Position numbers and translations under genes: made by a program
In this document: positions 23,792 through 32,857 of the stretch, piece after piece
Layout: each line of letters starts with the position of its first letter
Numbering within the stretch: the first letter of the stretch is position 1
The notes under the pieces: model-generated
The model's database searches: none
The model's input: only the letters and a program-made list of their open reading frames with translations
Told to the model about the DNA's origin: nothing
Assembly: GCA_021734395.1 (NCBI GenBank)
Contig: JAIPJB010000004.1
Location: 1-64,000, forward strand
Length of the DNA: 64,000 bases
Direction: 5' to 3'
Source: Candidatus Altimarinota bacterium
GTDB lineage: Bacteria > Patescibacteriota > Gracilibacteria > UBA4473

Positions 23792-24949
23792 TTAAATCCA
23801 AAAAAACAAAACGGGAAATTCTAAATAGAAAAAAAACAAAATAAGAAGTGCTGCCGAATATAAAATACTTTTTTTGATCCAATGAAAAGGTCGAGGAGAA
23901 AATACTTCCCAAGCAAAGAGAAAAGTGATAATCGCACTCAATCCTGTCATAAACCAAAACAAACTCGAAGAAAAATAAAATTGTGCGCGCTCAATATCGT
24001 ATCCCAGAAAGAGCTTAAAGATATTTATGAGCCAAAAAACAAGCATCATTGCCAGTAAAAAAGCATTTGTCCAGTAAAGTGTGGTTCCAATGCGCTCCGG
24101 TAAACGCAATCTTTTGACGGTTGTTCTAATAGCTTCAGGATTCAGTGTGCCAACATCCACGGTTGCAAGTCCTTTATCAAGACGATCTTCGAGAAGCTTT
24201 GCCAAATCCAAAAACTCCTGTCGACGAGATTCATATTCTGGAATCTGGTCATGAAGAGGAAGAAATATTTTTTCTGTGCGCAAATCTTCAAAGATTTGAC
24301 GCATAATCATTTCGAGATGTTTTGTCGAATTCGATTGGCGAAGCCGCGAAAGATTGTTCAATTTTTCCTGCAAATTCCGTCGTTCCGCGGGGGTGAGTAT
24401 GTTTTCTTGTTGACGAATAAGTGTCTGGACTTTATCCAGTAAAAAATCAATCTCTTTCCGAAAAAACTGCATTTGTTTTTTTCGAGCTTCAATGATGACC
24501 AGCATTTTTTCGTTGTCGCCCGCGACTATTTTTTTCTTTGTTTTGCTCGTTCCATCAGAATTAATATCCTCTTGAAAAAGCTCCTCTAGCTCTGCATTAA
24601 TCCCCTGTTTTTTAAGTTCTTCTTTTTCCTCGAAAGGAAGATTTTTGGGAACTAAATAGGCCAATTGAAAATCATATTCTGTTCGAAGCTTTCTGTATGC
24701 GGCATACATGGTTTTCGCTTCAATATTCCCTCGTATTTCTTCACTCCGAGGTCCAAGAGCCTTAAATTCAAATTCATGAAATCCTGGTGTTTGCTGTTTC
24801 TGCTCCATATAGGGCTCCAATGTCAAAACAGCCATCCCTTCTTCTGTCAGCTTTGCACGGGCAGTTTTCTTGGTTTCAGAAAATAAAAATCCCGACAGGA
24901 TCTTCCCGTCTTTTGCAATGGCTTCGAATCGAAATTTTTTTACGGTCAT
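23792..24949 (-). CDS. membrane protein with two GspF/PilC N-terminus-like repeats
   Basis: 385 aa. Residues 4-45 (FRFEAIAKDGKILSGFLFSE...ARAKLTEEGMAVLTL) resemble the short N-terminal motif of GspF/PilC secretion-platform proteins. Residues 58-100 (FEFKALGPRSEEIRGNIEAK) look like a second copy. A long charged coiled coil (150-280) follows, then three to four TM segments at the C-terminus (295-385). The GspF cytoplasmic helical domains proper are absent, so this is not a standard pilus platform. Promoter with consensus spacing at 24961-24989 and a GAGGAG close to the start. Confidence 0.6.
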   Translation of the reverse strand: MTVKKFRFEAIAKDGKILSGFLFSETKKTARAKLTEEGMAVLTLEPYMEQKQQTPGFHEFEFKALGPRSEEIRGNIEAKTMYAAYRKLRTEYDFQLAYLVPKNLPFEEKEELKKQGINAELEELFQEDINSDGTSKTKKKIVAGDNEKMLVIIEARKKQMQFFRKEIDFLLDKVQTLIRQQENILTPAERRNLQEKLNNLSRLRQSNSTKHLEMIMRQIFEDLRTEKIFLPLHDQIPEYESRRQEFLDLAKLLEDRLDKGLATVDVGTLNPEAIRTTVKRLRLPERIGTTLYWTNAFLLAMMLVFWLINIFKLFLGYDIERAQFYFSSSLFWFMTGLSAIITFLFAWEVFSPRPFHWIKKSILYSAALLILFFFYLEFPVLFFWI

Positions 24950-24960
24950 TTCTTCTCCTC

Positions 24961-24989
24961 ATTATACCACAAAAACACTCTTTATACAA
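24961..24989 (-). promoter_or_regulatory. promoter with nearby Shine-Dalgarno
   Basis: TTGTAT, 17 nt, TATAAT on the minus strand; 11 nt to the ATG containing GAGGAG. One of the few starts in the window with a plausible ribosome-binding site. Confidence 0.75.
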
Positions 24990-25037
24990 GCCAAACAAAG
25001 CCTCCTAAAGAAAAAGACCGGAAGCAAGAAAAAAACT

Positions 25038-26657
25038 CTACTTCTCCTTCTTCACAGTGGCTCCGACAAAGTCACGAAACAATGGGTGAGGCCGAAAAGG
25101 ACGACTTTTGAATTCGGGATGAAACTGTGATCCGATCATATACGGATGATCAGCTACTTCGACGATTTCTACTAAACTTCTGTCAGGAGAAATACCCGAA
25201 ATCAAAAATCCATTTTTTTCAAAACGTTCCCGGTATTTATTATTAAATTCATAGCGGTGACGATGCCGCTCGGATATTTTTGCTTCACGATAAATTTTCC
25301 AGGCCAATGTACCTTTCTTGAGCACGCAAGGGTATGCTCCCAATCTCATTGTCCCACCCTTTTTTAAAATTTTTCGCTGTTCTGGAATAAAATGAATCAC
25401 ATGGTGACGGGATTTTTTCTCTTCATCAAATTCCTCACTGGTCGCATCTTTTATTTTGAGCACATGGCGAGCAAATTCAATCGCCATAATCTGTGAGCCC
25501 AAACACAAACCTAAATATGGTTTTTTCTCTTCTCGGCAATACTGAGCAACGGCAATCTTTCCCTCTATACCTCTATTCCCAAAACCACCCGGAACGATAA
25601 TTCCGTCAACACGACGAAGCTCTTCCCATTCATCCTCGTCGTTTTGTTCTATTCTTTCTGTATCAATCCACTGAATACGAACCTTTTTCCCATGATAAAA
25701 CCCGGCCGCTTTCGCCGCTTCAATAACTGATAAATACGCATCATCTAATTCGTTATACTTGCCCGCTAGACCAATAATAATTTCAGCGCTGGCTTTCTTC
25801 ATGCGCTCTACCCCTTTTTCCCAGTCCGAGAGTTTAAATCGTGGACAACGAATTCCTAATTTTTGACAGATAATTTTTCCCAGATCAAATTTTTGAAATC
25901 GCAGTGGAATTTCATAAATAGAAGAAACCGTTTCAGCAGGAATAACCGCTTCTTCGTCGACATCACAAAAATACGCAACTTTTTTGAGAATCTTCTTTGG
26001 GATTTTTGTATCCGCTCGCAAAAAAATGATCTCCGGTGAAATTCCTAATCGACGAAGTTCTCGAACCGACAATTGTGTTGGTTTTGTTTTGAGCTCGTTT
26101 GAAGCCGCTAAATACGGCAAAAGTGTCGCATGAAGTGAGAGAACACTTTCCGCACCATATTTTTTTCGCATCTGACGCACTACTTCCAAAAAAGGTTCTC
26201 CTTCAATGTCCCCGACTGTCCCCCCGATCTCACATACCATGACTTCAGCTTTCATATGTTTCGCAGCAGCTTCTATTTTTTCGATAATTTTTCCGGTAAT
26301 ATGAGGTACTACCTGGATTGTTCCTCCCAGGTATTTGCCGTCTCGCTCTTCAGCAAGAACTTCACTGTACACTTTTCCTGTGGTTACTGAACAATGCCTG
26401 GTAAGGGGAACATCAATAAATCGCTCGTAGTGCCCTAAGTCAAGGTCTGTTTCGGCTCCATCGTCCAACACAAAAACTTCTCCATGCTGAAAAGGACTCA
26501 TAGTCCCTGGATCAACATTGAGATACGGATCGAGTTTCATAGTCGCTGCCCGAACCCCCCCGGAACGCAGAATAGCCGCTGTAGACGCAGCGATAATTCC
26601 TTTTCCCAAACTCGAGCAAACACCGCCCGTAACGAAAATGAATTTTGGTTTCCTCAT
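25038..26657 (-). CDS. pyrG: CTP synthase
   Basis: 539 aa, normal length. The N-terminal synthetase domain begins KFIFVTGGVCSSLGKGIIAAS (P-loop) and contains DPYLNVDPGTMSPFQHGEVFV. The C-terminal class I glutaminase domain has PGGFGNRGIEGK, the nucleophile in GLCLGSQ (Cys) and the His/Glu of QFHPEFKSRP. It makes CTP from UTP, ATP and glutamine. A TACAAT box precedes the ATG by 11 nt. Confidence 0.97.
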   Translation of the reverse strand: MRKPKFIFVTGGVCSSLGKGIIAASTAAILRSGGVRAATMKLDPYLNVDPGTMSPFQHGEVFVLDDGAETDLDLGHYERFIDVPLTRHCSVTTGKVYSEVLAEERDGKYLGGTIQVVPHITGKIIEKIEAAAKHMKAEVMVCEIGGTVGDIEGEPFLEVVRQMRKKYGAESVLSLHATLLPYLAASNELKTKPTQLSVRELRRLGISPEIIFLRADTKIPKKILKKVAYFCDVDEEAVIPAETVSSIYEIPLRFQKFDLGKIICQKLGIRCPRFKLSDWEKGVERMKKASAEIIIGLAGKYNELDDAYLSVIEAAKAAGFYHGKKVRIQWIDTERIEQNDEDEWEELRRVDGIIVPGGFGNRGIEGKIAVAQYCREEKKPYLGLCLGSQIMAIEFARHVLKIKDATSEEFDEEKKSRHHVIHFIPEQRKILKKGGTMRLGAYPCVLKKGTLAWKIYREAKISERHRHRYEFNNKYRERFEKNGFLISGISPDRSLVEIVEVADHPYMIGSQFHPEFKSRPFRPHPLFRDFVGATVKKEK

Positions 26658-26743
26658 TACGGGATTTTATTGTATCCAGGAATTCTCGAAAAGCAAAAAA
26701 ATAATTTTTTTTCTTTTGGAAGAAAAAACAAAGCTATTTCTTT

Positions 26744-27775
26744 CTATATCAATCGCCCACCCTGCAATCCTAAATGCTTCCACGCACTTTCGGTCACCTG
26801 TCGTCCCCGAGGAGTTTTTTTGAGAAATCCTTCTCGAATCAAAAATGGCTCAATCATATCTTCGATGGTATTTTCTTCCTCGCTCATTGCTGCGGCAATA
26901 GTGGAAAGTCCCACAGGACCGCCGTTGAATTTTTCGCAGAGTGTTCGCAAATACAATTGATCCGAATGATCTAATCCTTTTTCATCAATCGAGAGACTTT
27001 CCAGTCCCTGCTCTACTACCGGAAGTGTGATTTTCCCTTCGTGTCGTATTTCGGCAAAATCACGCATACGGCGGAGTAACCTGTTGGCGATACGAGGAGT
27101 CCAACGGGAACACAGGGCGAGCTTTTGAGCGGCTTCTGAATCAATATGAATATCGAGAATTTTGGCAGAACGTTCAATAATTTTTTGAATTTCATCGGCT
27201 TCATAAAATCGTAATCGCTCCACATGCCCAAATCGATCTCGGAGTGGTCCTCCCAGCATTGAAGCCTTTGTCGTTGCGCCTACCAAAGTAAAGCGTGGAA
27301 CATTCAGTCGCATAGTTCTGGCAGAAGGACCTTTGCCTACAACGATATCAATCGCAAAATCTTCCATTGCCGTATAGAGAATTTCTTCTACCGTTGATTT
27401 CAGGCGGTGAATTTCATCGATAAACAAAATATCATTTTCTCCTAAATTCGTCAGAATAGCGGCTAAATCTCCTGGTTTTTCCAGAGCCGGCCCTGAACTC
27501 ATACGCAAATGAACATTCAATTCTTGTGCTAAAATCAGAGCCAGTGTCGTCTTTCCGAGCCCCGGTGGCCCATAAAAAAGAGAATGATCCAGAGCATCTC
27601 CTCTCTTTTTCGCGGCTTGGCAAAAAACCTTCAAATTCTCTTTTACTTCTATTTGTCCGATATAATTTTGAAAATCTTTTGGACGAAGTGTGTTTTCAAA
27701 TGCATCAACCTCTTCATTTCCTTGTGAAGAAACCAATGACTGTGCCTTTTGCGATCGTGATTCTTCCTCTATCAT
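26744..27775 (-). CDS. ruvB: Holliday junction helicase subunit RuvB
   Basis: 343 aa from the ATG at 27775 (a TTG lies directly before it). RuvB order: LRPKDFQNYIGQ, Walker A GPPGLGKTTLAL, Walker B ILFIDEIHRL, sensor LVGATTKASMLGGPLRDRFG, and the C-terminal winged helix with GPVGLSTIAAAMSEEENTIEDMIEPFLI. It drives branch migration with RuvA. Its promoter puts the -10 box 7 nt from the ATG. Confidence 0.97.
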   Translation of the reverse strand: MIEEESRSQKAQSLVSSQGNEEVDAFENTLRPKDFQNYIGQIEVKENLKVFCQAAKKRGDALDHSLFYGPPGLGKTTLALILAQELNVHLRMSSGPALEKPGDLAAILTNLGENDILFIDEIHRLKSTVEEILYTAMEDFAIDIVVGKGPSARTMRLNVPRFTLVGATTKASMLGGPLRDRFGHVERLRFYEADEIQKIIERSAKILDIHIDSEAAQKLALCSRWTPRIANRLLRRMRDFAEIRHEGKITLPVVEQGLESLSIDEKGLDHSDQLYLRTLCEKFNGGPVGLSTIAAAMSEEENTIEDMIEPFLIREGFLKKTPRGRQVTESAWKHLGLQGGRLI

Positions 27776-27782
27776 CAAAACG

Positions 27783-27811
27783 ATTTTAGAGCTTCCCTAC
27801 TGATACTTCAA
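27783..27811 (-). promoter_or_regulatory. promoter of ruvB
   Basis: On the minus strand TTGAAG, 17 nt, TAAAAT, then 7 nt to the ATG: leaderless arrangement. Confidence 0.7.
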
Positions 27812-27876
27812 GCATTTTGCCTGTATAACTTTTTTATACTTTAAAACGTTTTTAATAGTTTTTCTAGGTATTTTTT

Positions 27877-27905
27877 TTGACAAAACAATACAAGAAGAGT
27901 AAAGT
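27877..27905 (+). promoter_or_regulatory. candidate promoter reading into a gene-free region
   Basis: TTGACA, 17 nt, TAAAGT. No credible reading frame follows on the plus strand for about 2 kb, so if active it makes a non-coding RNA. Confidence 0.5.
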
Positions 27906-27911
27906 TACCTG

Positions 27912-28350
27912 AACACTTCGCTCAGAAAGAAACAAAAAACAAATTCCTGACGCGCCGCTGTTCACAACAAAAGGACAAAAGGGGGAAATCTGATCTTTGA
28001 CAGCACCGAATCAAGTGGAGAGAGACAAGGAAAGAATCCAGCTGACCACAATAAATAACTTTCTCTCAAGTAATGCAGCCATTGGCTTCTTTTCTTCTTC
28101 CTCTCCGCTTTGCGATGCCGTTTCGTACAACCCTAGACAGTGTACGAAATGCACCACAAGACGCGAGAGGCGATTTTCACTGGACGACTTTTCCGACCAT
28201 TCGAAAGAGCCGCCCTCTCGGAAACCGTTTTGTGGTTCGAATGAACTTTTTTCTTCGGAAAAAAGAAAAAAGACGAACTCTTGTTCGCCTTCATTCAAAC
28301 CAAACTTATCCGTATTGTAATTGCTTTTGACCTTTTCGTCAACTTTTCAC
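27912..28350 (+). ncRNA. candidate structured non-coding RNA
   Basis: This stretch lies between ruvB and the S1 protein and has no convincing protein frame on either strand. It holds strong hairpins: TTTCGTACA/TGTACGAAA (28121-28149), CGAGAGGCG/CGCCCTCTCG (28164-28220, one bulge) and CTTTTTTC-TTCG-GAAAAAAG (28246-28265). The TTGACA promoter at 27877 points into it. It does not carry the RNase P, tmRNA or SRP signatures I looked for. The ends are guesses. Confidence 0.3.
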
Positions 28351-28359
28351 AATACAAAT

Positions 28360-28520
28360 AGGATCCCGACAGGTAACGCGGGTTCGCCCCAGGCGAAAAG
28401 CCAAAGATTACCTCAGCAAGGCTATGAGGGGATTGGTCCTCCGTCAAGGACCTGAAAAACCGGCGGGAAGTTCTACTCGTTATCATTGAGTTCTGAAACT
28501 TCCACTCGCCGGTTTTTCGC
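28360..28520 (+). ncRNA. candidate small RNA with terminator
   Basis: A compact set of hairpins: AGGTAA/TTACCT (28371-28413), CCTCA/TGAGG (28411-28429, sharing three bases with the previous stem so the two exclude each other), and GGTCCT/AGGACC (28435-28452). A long imperfect ACCGGCG...CGCCGGT hairpin with a T run follows (28460-28517). The next plus-strand gene is 1.3 kb away, so it is not an obvious leader of a downstream gene. Confidence 0.4.
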
Positions 28521-28530
28521 TATCCGAAAA

Positions 28531-28559
28531 AAGACCGGTCTCGCTGAGAGACCGGTCTT
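28531..28559. terminator. bidirectional terminator, AGACCGGTCTC type
   Basis: Perfect inverted repeat AGACCGGTCTC / GAGACCGGTCT with loop GCTGA and A/T runs outside. A near-copy ends the yjbQ operon at 38240-38267. Confidence 0.8.
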
Positions 28560-28569
28560 AAACTTATAT

Positions 28570-29631
28570 TTATACTTTTTCTAATTCAAATCGATGGGAA
28601 TCATAATTGATGGATTGTATTTTTCCCTCCATTTCTTCTCCTTCTTTGAGTTTTAATTCGGTATAATCTTCCACCCCAAATTGTTCCAGATCAAAAAGCC
28701 CCTGAACATCCGGTTCAATTTCAATAAAAACTCCCTGTGCATTCCATCGCAAAACTTTTCCGGTTACTTTTTGCCCTTCTTCGTATTTTTTTACTTTGTC
28801 TTTCCAAGGATCTTCCGTCAATTGTTTGATAGAGAAAGAAAGTTTGTCACCATCTATACCAATCACAACGACTTCAACTTTGTCGCCCAATTCGTAGTGT
28901 TTCGATGGATCTGAAACATGCCCCCAATCCATTTCTGAAAGATGAACAAGTCCTTCGATGCCATTGTGAGCCACAAAAATACCGTATTTGAGAACACCAG
29001 AAACTTCTCCTTTGATTACATCTCCTACACTCAGGTCATGCAGTGTCTTTTTCATCTGTTCTTCGTGCGCAGCCTTTTCGGAAATAATAACTTTTCCATT
29101 TTCTCGATCCACATTAATAACACGCACGGCAAATTCTTTTCCAATATGTTTCTGTAATTTTTTCAGAATTCGAGCTGTATCAGCACCTTCTACTCGGGGA
29201 TAATTAATCGGCATTAACTGTGAAACCGGCAAAAATGCTCGAAGTCCCTTATAAGAAGCCATGAGTCCTCCTTTATTTGCTTCAGAAATTTTGACTTTGA
29301 TGATACGACCGCTCTCCAATGATTCATTGAGTTCAGCCCATACCATATCCTGAGAAGCTTTCCGGAGTGATAAAACCACAAGTCCTTGATCGCTTTCTGG
29401 ATCAATAACAGCCGCTTCTATCTCTGTGCCAGGTTCGACGGCTTCGTCTTCTGTATAAAACCCCGTTGCTTCCTTGCGGGTAATAATACCGGTGAGTCCA
29501 CCCTCCAAATCGAGCAAAATACGAGAAGGACTGGAGTCAATCACGGTTCCTTTTACTGTGTCACCAGCACGATATACTTTAATACCCGCATCATCTGTGC
29601 CGATGAGGTCTGCCATTTTTTGGTCTACCAT
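28570..29631 (-). CDS. rpsA: ribosomal protein S1-like (four S1 domains)
   Basis: 353 aa. Four S1 RNA-binding OB folds: about 20-88 (GDTVKGTVIDSSPSRILLDL), 105-170 (IIKVKISEANKGGLMASYKGLRAFLP), 190-258 (GDVIKGEVSGVLKYGIFVAHNGIEGLVHLSEM) and 275-345 (GQKVTGKVLRWNAQGVFIEI). It is shorter than the six-domain E. coli S1, similar to low-GC Gram-positive versions. It probably helps mRNA binding at the ribosome. In a genome with few Shine-Dalgarno sites this protein may matter more than usual (inference). Confidence 0.9.
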   Translation of the reverse strand: MVDQKMADLIGTDDAGIKVYRAGDTVKGTVIDSSPSRILLDLEGGLTGIITRKEATGFYTEDEAVEPGTEIEAAVIDPESDQGLVVLSLRKASQDMVWAELNESLESGRIIKVKISEANKGGLMASYKGLRAFLPVSQLMPINYPRVEGADTARILKKLQKHIGKEFAVRVINVDRENGKVIISEKAAHEEQMKKTLHDLSVGDVIKGEVSGVLKYGIFVAHNGIEGLVHLSEMDWGHVSDPSKHYELGDKVEVVVIGIDGDKLSFSIKQLTEDPWKDKVKKYEEGQKVTGKVLRWNAQGVFIEIEPDVQGLFDLEQFGVEDYTELKLKEGEEMEGKIQSINYDSHRFELEKV

Positions 29632-29869
29632 AGTGATATGTCCGATGTGAAATAAAGGATTTTTACAGCTTTTGAAAAGTCTTTTTCAACCACATCGAAG
29701 CAAAAAAAGGTCAAAAGCGGGAAAATTGTAGAGAGCAAATATTTTTTGTCAAACGCTCTTCTTTGAAGAAAGTTTTTTTGACAAATGGTATTATTTTTGC
29801 GAAAAGAAAAGACAGAAAAACCCCGCGCATTTTTTTATTTGAACTTATAATCTCTCCTCTCTTTTTCCC

Positions 29870-31258
29870 ATGGCTGATTCTCAGGATTTTGATATCGCAC
29901 AATTAAGCCATATCGATACTTCAAAAAAACTTCCCCCAACAGCTCCTGAAGCCGAAAGATCGGTATTGGGCTGTCTGCTTTTAGAAAAAGAGGCCGTTCT
30001 TAAAATAGCAGATTTCATTGATCCAGCTGATTTCTATCACGATCATCATCGATTTATCTATCAGGCAATTTTGGATCTTTTTCATCGTTCAGAACCAGTA
30101 GACTTGGTCACAGTCTCGACAAAATTGCAATCACAAAAAAAACTCGAAACTATTGGTGGTCCTGAATATCTTGCAGAATTACAGAACGAAGTACCGGTCG
30201 CAACACATGTTTTTCAGTATGCTCAAATCGTGAAGCATCGTGCCACTCTGAGAAAACTCATCCAGGCTGGAAATCAGATTACGGCTCTCGGATATGACAG
30301 CGAAAAAACGATAGAAGAGTTACTCGAACAGGCCGAAAAAAGGGTATTCCAAATTTCCCAAACATTCTTAAAAAATAGATTTGTAGCTATCAAAGATATT
30401 CTCAATGCCAGTTACGAACGATTTTCTGAGATTCATGATAATCCCGAACTCGCAAATAAAAATCGTATCGGCACCAGTTTTAAGGATCTGGATAATCAAT
30501 TGAATGGCGGATTTAATGCATCAGACTTGGTTATTATTGCGGCTCGTCCTTCCATGGGAAAAACCGCTTTTGCACTGGTTGTTGCTATGAAAGCCGCCAT
30601 CGAACAGAACAAACGTATTGGCATCATTTCTCTAGAAATGTCGAAAGAACAACTCGTAGAACGCATGTTTTGCTCATTACTCGAAGTCGATTCATGGAAA
30701 TTGCACAAAGGAAAGCTCGAAGATTCTGATTTTGAACGTATGGGACCGGTGATGGATCAGCTCTCCAATGCACCGATTTTTATTGACGATTCAATGGGAA
30801 ACTCTATTGCCGAGCTTCGATCCAAAGCCCGACGACTCCAAATGGAACACGGTTTAGATATACTTGTCGTCGACTATCTCCAGCTCATGAGCGGACAAAA
30901 TCCTCAAAATCGCGTGCAGGAAATTTCGGAAATATCCCGATCACTCAAAGAGCTTGCCCGAGAACTTCACATTCCGATTATTGCCATCTCACAATTATCA
31001 CGAGGAGTCGAAGGGAGACCTGATAAACGTCCTGTACTTTCGGATCTCCGAGATTCTGGATCTATCGAACAGGATGCGGATGTCGTCATGATGCTGTATC
31101 GTGATGATTATTATAATCCAGATTCGGAAGCCGAAAACGAACTCGAAATCAATGTGATCAAACACCGAAACGGAGCTATCGGAAGAATCAATCTGTACTT
31201 TGATCGCAAAAGAATGCGGTTCTCAGATCTCGAAAAACACCAACAAGCTGGATTTTAA
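29870..31258 (+). CDS. dnaB: replicative DNA helicase
   Basis: 462 aa. N-terminal primase-binding domain (PTAPEAERSVLGCLLLEKEAV; FYHDHHRFIYQAI), linker helix, and RecA-like domain with Walker A ARPSMGKTAFAL, Walker B DILVVDYLQLM, and the arginine finger region ISQLSRGVEGRPDKRPVLSDLRDSGSIEQDAD. The hexameric helicase unwinds the fork and recruits DnaG. A TATAAT box lies 18 nt before the ATG. Confidence 0.97.
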   Translation: MADSQDFDIAQLSHIDTSKKLPPTAPEAERSVLGCLLLEKEAVLKIADFIDPADFYHDHHRFIYQAILDLFHRSEPVDLVTVSTKLQSQKKLETIGGPEYLAELQNEVPVATHVFQYAQIVKHRATLRKLIQAGNQITALGYDSEKTIEELLEQAEKRVFQISQTFLKNRFVAIKDILNASYERFSEIHDNPELANKNRIGTSFKDLDNQLNGGFNASDLVIIAARPSMGKTAFALVVAMKAAIEQNKRIGIISLEMSKEQLVERMFCSLLEVDSWKLHKGKLEDSDFERMGPVMDQLSNAPIFIDDSMGNSIAELRSKARRLQMEHGLDILVVDYLQLMSGQNPQNRVQEISEISRSLKELARELHIPIIAISQLSRGVEGRPDKRPVLSDLRDSGSIEQDADVVMMLYRDDYYNPDSEAENELEINVIKHRNGAIGRINLYFDRKRMRFSDLEKHQQAGF

Positions 31259-31306
31259 CCTCCCAATGAAGGATTCATAATTGAAAATTGGTAATTGAAG
31301 ATTGCT

Positions 31307-31714
31307 TTACCGGCAATTTCCTTTGCTGATAACTCCTTCTTCTCCATAGGCTGGACCTACGCGCTGCACCGCAAAAATGCCGGTCTGGGTGTTGAGCAAA
31401 AATGTATCGATAAATTGTTCTTCTTGGGAGCGAGCACGAAGTCCTTTGAGATTGCGTTCGTCATGCAAAATACTGAGTGAATAAAAGACTTTTTCATCTG
31501 TCCACACAACCTGTGGTTTTTTTGTAAAAAGATCAGTCAGAATAAATTCTTCGCTGACTCTCCTAGTATCTGTCGAAGTCAAAATACGACAAGAAAGTTC
31601 CTCTTCCATTGTAAAATTCTGTGTCGGATCTATCTGAGCTAAATTATCGGTTTTTTTCTCCGCACACGCCCACAAAAAAATCGAACTGAAACCAAGAATG
31701 AAAAACTTCTTCAT
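31307..31714 (-). CDS. small predicted lipoprotein
   Basis: 135 aa. Signal peptide MKKFFILGFSSIFLWAC with lipobox Cys17. The mature part is beta-rich, without a family I recognise. Divergent from the thioredoxin-fold lipoprotein gene; the two starts are 124 nt apart. Confidence 0.7.
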   Translation of the reverse strand: MKKFFILGFSSIFLWACAEKKTDNLAQIDPTQNFTMEEELSCRILTSTDTRRVSEEFILTDLFTKKPQVVWTDEKVFYSLSILHDERNLKGLRARSQEEQFIDTFLLNTQTGIFAVQRVGPAYGEEGVISKGNCR

Positions 31715-31838
31715 TGTTTGTATTGTGGTATGAATAAATCAAAGAATCAAATCTTTTCCCTTTCCTTATCCTGCATGAAAAAATTTGACCGGTTTCCTTT
31801 CTTTCTCTAGAGTTTGCGTTGAATCTTTTTTTGACCCC

Positions 31839-32804
31839 ATGAAAAATTTCTTGTCTTTCGGCTTCGTTTTGGTATCGGCTCTCTTTCTTTTTGGATGTAA
31901 TCAGGTCTCCAGTATCCCCTCCCCTGAAGCACAACAAAAAGTAGAAAATTTTGTAAATACGCACCTTTTGGGAGGACAAGGAGCATTGACTATTAAAGAG
32001 TTCACCTCTGAAAAAGGATTGTATAAGTTTGTGGCGAATGCGAACGGACAGGAAATAACTTCCTATATGACCAAAGACGCAACATTTCTTTTTCCTCAAG
32101 TCATCAATATGGAAACATATGCAGAAGAAAAAGCCGCTCAAGCAGAAGCAGCACAAAAAACACAACAGGAAAAGCTTGCCAGTATCCCAAAAACAGAGAT
32201 TCCTACGGTAGAGCTTTTTGTAATGAGTCACTGTCCTTTTGGAACGCAGATCGAAAAAGGTATGTTGCCGGTACTCGATACTCTCGGAGACAAGGTAGCC
32301 TTTGAGCTCAAGTTTGTGAATTATGCTATGCACCAGAAAAAAGAAATCGATGAACAATTAGTTCAGTATTGTTTGCAAAAAGAAGAGCCTCAAAAACTCA
32401 TCTCTTACCTGTCCTGCTTTTTGGAAGCCGGTGAAGGAGGAAAATGTTTGGCAGAAGTAGAAATTGATACGGATGCTATTGAAACCTGCGTAGCAGAAAC
32501 CGATGAAGAATTTGGTATTATGGCTGACTATGAAGACAAGAGTACCTGGCGTGGAAATTTCCCCACTTTTGCGGTACATGATACGGAAAATCAAGAATAC
32601 GGCGTCCAAGGATCACCAACACTGGTCATTAATGGTGAAACTGTCCAGAGTGCCCGTGATCCAAAGAGTCTTCTCCAGGCAGTCTGTGCCGGATTTGAGA
32701 CTCAGCCCGAAGAATGCAATACCGACCTTCCTTCTGACACTCCTTCTTCTGGATTCGGATATGGAACCAGTGCCACAGACAGTGCAGCCGCTCAGTGCGG
32801 ATAA
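31839..32804 (+). CDS. DsbA/thioredoxin-fold lipoprotein
   Basis: 321 aa from the ATG at 31839, after a TTGACC-17-TAGAGT promoter at 31785-31813. Lipobox LFLFGC (Cys20). After a charged linker comes a thioredoxin-like domain starting VELFVMSHCPFGTQIEKGMLP. The CPFG site has one Cys in place of the CxxC pair. Several further cysteines (QYC, LSCF, KC, ETCV) and the cis-Pro loop QGSPTLVING are present. Related proteins act as extracytoplasmic thiol oxidoreductases or GILT-like reductases. The Cys-rich tail (AQCG) is notable. Confidence 0.8.
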   Translation: MKNFLSFGFVLVSALFLFGCNQVSSIPSPEAQQKVENFVNTHLLGGQGALTIKEFTSEKGLYKFVANANGQEITSYMTKDATFLFPQVINMETYAEEKAAQAEAAQKTQQEKLASIPKTEIPTVELFVMSHCPFGTQIEKGMLPVLDTLGDKVAFELKFVNYAMHQKKEIDEQLVQYCLQKEEPQKLISYLSCFLEAGEGGKCLAEVEIDTDAIETCVAETDEEFGIMADYEDKSTWRGNFPTFAVHDTENQEYGVQGSPTLVINGETVQSARDPKSLLQAVCAGFETQPEECNTDLPSDTPSSGFGYGTSATDSAAAQCG

Positions 32805-32826
32805 GATATCATTTAAGAAACGATAT

Positions 32827-32857
32827 AAAAAGAACCCGGGACATTCCGGGTTCTTTT
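32827..32857. terminator. bidirectional terminator
   Basis: AAAAAGAACCCGG / CCGGGTTCTTTTT hairpin between two converging genes, with A and T runs on both sides. Confidence 0.85.

Noticed and set aside
28011-28298. 95-codon minus-strand frame in the ruvB-rpsA gap
   Set aside because: Low-complexity Glu/Ser/Phe product with no recognisable pattern; the hairpins on this stretch explain it better as non-coding.
27912-28520. RNase P RNA, tmRNA or SRP RNA
   Set aside because: GGAAAG..UCC and GGUAACGC-like words occur, but the paired P4 strand, the tmRNA acceptor/tag and the SRP GGAAG tetraloop region are not found.
31644-32357. Open minus-strand frame of 237 codons opposite the thioredoxin-fold lipoprotein
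   Set aside because: Cys/Phe-rich antisense of a gene with a clear lipobox and domain; no start signals.
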